Positions 63,017 to 64,000 of a DNA stretch of 64,000 bases are shown in pieces (positions within the stretch are counted from its first letter, which is position 1; each line of letters opens with the position of its first letter). The notes below the pieces were generated by a model that had not been told where the DNA came from, searched no databases, and saw only the letters and a list, made by a program, of their open reading frames with translations. This DNA comes from Ricinus communis. Its lineage: Eukaryota; Streptophyta; Magnoliopsida; Malpighiales; Euphorbiaceae. Location of the stretch: NCBI RefSeq assembly GCF_019578655.1, contig NC_063265.1:12744501-12808500 (forward strand). The letters run 5' to 3'. A program made the position numbers and the translations under genes.

Positions 63017-63645
63017 TTAGTTAATAGTAAATTAATATTTTTAGTCAATTCTTACCAGATGTTTTTACTTGTATATGTATAGTTAGTTAATATACATATC
63101 TTTTTCACTTGTAAATTATACTAATTTAAGCCTTTAAGTTATTTTGTTAACTTATGGTGCACCTTTATTTATGTTTTTGATCAATCTCACCTCGATACAT
63201 CTATTTTGATATTCCCTTTTTTTTTTTTTAAATAAAATTAAAAATAATTGTTTAAGATATAAATGAATAAAAATTTAATAAATACAATAATTTGATAATT
63301 TTTATTTATTTGGATACAAGTGAACAAAAGTTATAAAAAATACATATTACATACAGGCTGAAGTTAATATGTGAGGGCTTGGTTAAATTTGTGGACAAGG
63401 GATCTAGAATTGTTATTAAAGAAGACAACGGTGAACTCAGGCTGTCAACAATGCTATCTGTCAAAGAAGAAAGTTACCACCGCTGCTTGTCCAACAAATC
63501 AAAAATTTTTAATCTCAAAAACCTTTCTTAATTTAATATTCCTATCATCTAGCAAAACACAAAACCTTCCCTTCTCCACCTCTCTTTTCTCCGTGATAAA
63601 AGGCTTCAGACATAAAAACCAAAGCCAGACTCAAAATCTCCAACC

Positions 63646-63662
63646 TCTCTCTCTCTCTCTCT
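63646..63662. repeat. (CT)n run in the DUF3511 leader
   Basis: Perfect CT run about 70 bases before the DUF3511 ATG. Pyrimidine tracts like this are common in plant 5' UTRs and core promoters. Confidence 0.8.
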
Positions 63663-63726
63663 GAATCAACCTTTCCATAGTTGCAGACAGAAGAGAGAGA
63701 TAGGTACCCAAAGGGGAGGAATCAAG

Positions 63727-64000
63727 ATGGGCGGCGAGATTGTGAATGTGAACAGTGGCGGTGTTAGAGGAGGCGAAATTGTAAGAAAGAAACCAAACAG
63801 ACTGTACACAGGCCGGTCTGCCCCGTCTCTTGATATTCCTTCCAGGCAACACGGTGCGAAGCATTCTTCGTGGTGGAATGCTCCTGAGACGAAGAGGAAA
63901 AAGAGAGTTGCTCAATATAAATTTTATGCCGTCGAAGGGAAGGTTAAAATCTCTATAAAGAAAGGGTTTCGTTGGTTTAAGAAGACATGTTCTAGGATTG
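63727..64000 (+). CDS. DUF3511-domain small basic protein (partial)
   Basis: Open from the ATG at 63727 to the window edge, giving 91 residues; the 3' end is missing. The N-terminus is Gly-rich (MGGEIVNVNSGGVRGGEIV). It is followed by a basic linker and the start of the DUF3511 core: KRKKRVAQYKFYAVEGKVKI, then a KKGFRWFKKTCSR stretch. DUF3511 proteins are plant-specific, about 100-130 residues long, and of unknown function. From memory, one such gene (At3g05725) also lies close to SYP43 and an importin-alpha gene in Arabidopsis. The frame is well separated from the antisense frame at 63631-63915, which has no family signature. Confidence 0.85.
   Translation, partial: MGGEIVNVNSGGVRGGEIVRKKPNRLYTGRSAPSLDIPSRQHGAKHSSWWNAPETKRKKRVAQYKFYAVEGKVKISIKKGFRWFKKTCSRI

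Larger units (their letters stand above)
62719..63726. other. Intergenic region before the DUF3511 gene
   Basis: About 1 kb. It includes the MUT7-like 3' UTR, a (GTATAT)n array (62973-63015), a second copy of its end sequence (63071-63093), AT-rich DNA, and then a CT-rich leader with a (CT)n run at about 63646-63662. Confidence 0.5.

Noticed and set aside
63631..63915. 94-codon minus-strand frame at the window end
   Set aside because: It is antisense to the DUF3511 coding start, which has the recognisable domain.
1..64000. CRISPR array, prophage, integrated virus or bacterial-type operon
   Set aside because: No regularly spaced direct repeats, phage genes, viral genes or co-directional intron-less gene clusters were seen. 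All genes are typical plant split genes.

Overview
The window is nuclear DNA from a flowering plant, almost certainly a eudicot. The genes are split by many short AT-rich GT-AG introns, the intergenic DNA is very AT-rich and dotted with microsatellites and MITE-like elements, and the protein families (CBP60, Di19, B-class GATA, full-size ABCG, SYP4, DUF3511) are plant-specific or plant-type. A rosid fits, and Malpighiales is plausible, but the species cannot be fixed from the sequence alone. No bacterial operon, CRISPR array, virus or complete autonomous transposon was seen.

Layout. 1-6.4 kb is gene-free and repeat-rich: a GAGCTCGAG-type dispersed repeat and two elements with long inverted ends. 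Next comes a RING+PHD nuclear protein gene (+, 6425-9148). A Di19 drought-response zinc-finger gene (-, 10634-14087) follows and contains a U12-type AT-AC intron. A SYP4-type trans-Golgi syntaxin gene (+, 16242-19845) has one GC-AG intron. A 24-exon full-size ABCG/PDR transporter (+, 21250-28297) closest to ABCG37/PDR9 is followed by tRNA-Thr(AGU). Then come the organellar exonuclease DPD1 (-, 28823-31139), a short B-GATA factor (-, 33715-34498), importin alpha (-, 36739-40870), a small J-domain protein (-, 43219-44388) and CBP60g (-, 45472-48272), which has a cluster of CAMTA-type CGCG boxes upstream. A Ppx/GppA-type phosphatase (+, 52130-55241), a MUT-7/EXD3-like DEDDy exonuclease (+, 57661-62718) and a DUF3511 gene cut by the window edge (+, from 63727) complete the set. 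All gene models except the truncated last one were spliced by hand, close in frame, and end at a family-typical C-terminus.

How the genes relate. They are unrelated housekeeping, trafficking, transport and stress genes, not a pathway. The neighbourhood itself is meaningful: from memory, Di19, SYP4, DPD1, GATA, CBP60g, importin-alpha, RING-PHD and DUF3511 genes also lie close together in two Arabidopsis segments (At3g056xx-057xx and At5g269xx). This window therefore looks like an unreduced version of a duplicated and fractionated block. The most interesting local signals are the U12 AT-AC intron in Di19, the CGCG-box cluster upstream of CBP60g, and the paired long-TIR elements at 1.9-4.0 kb. 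I did not find a convincing novel multi-gene system.
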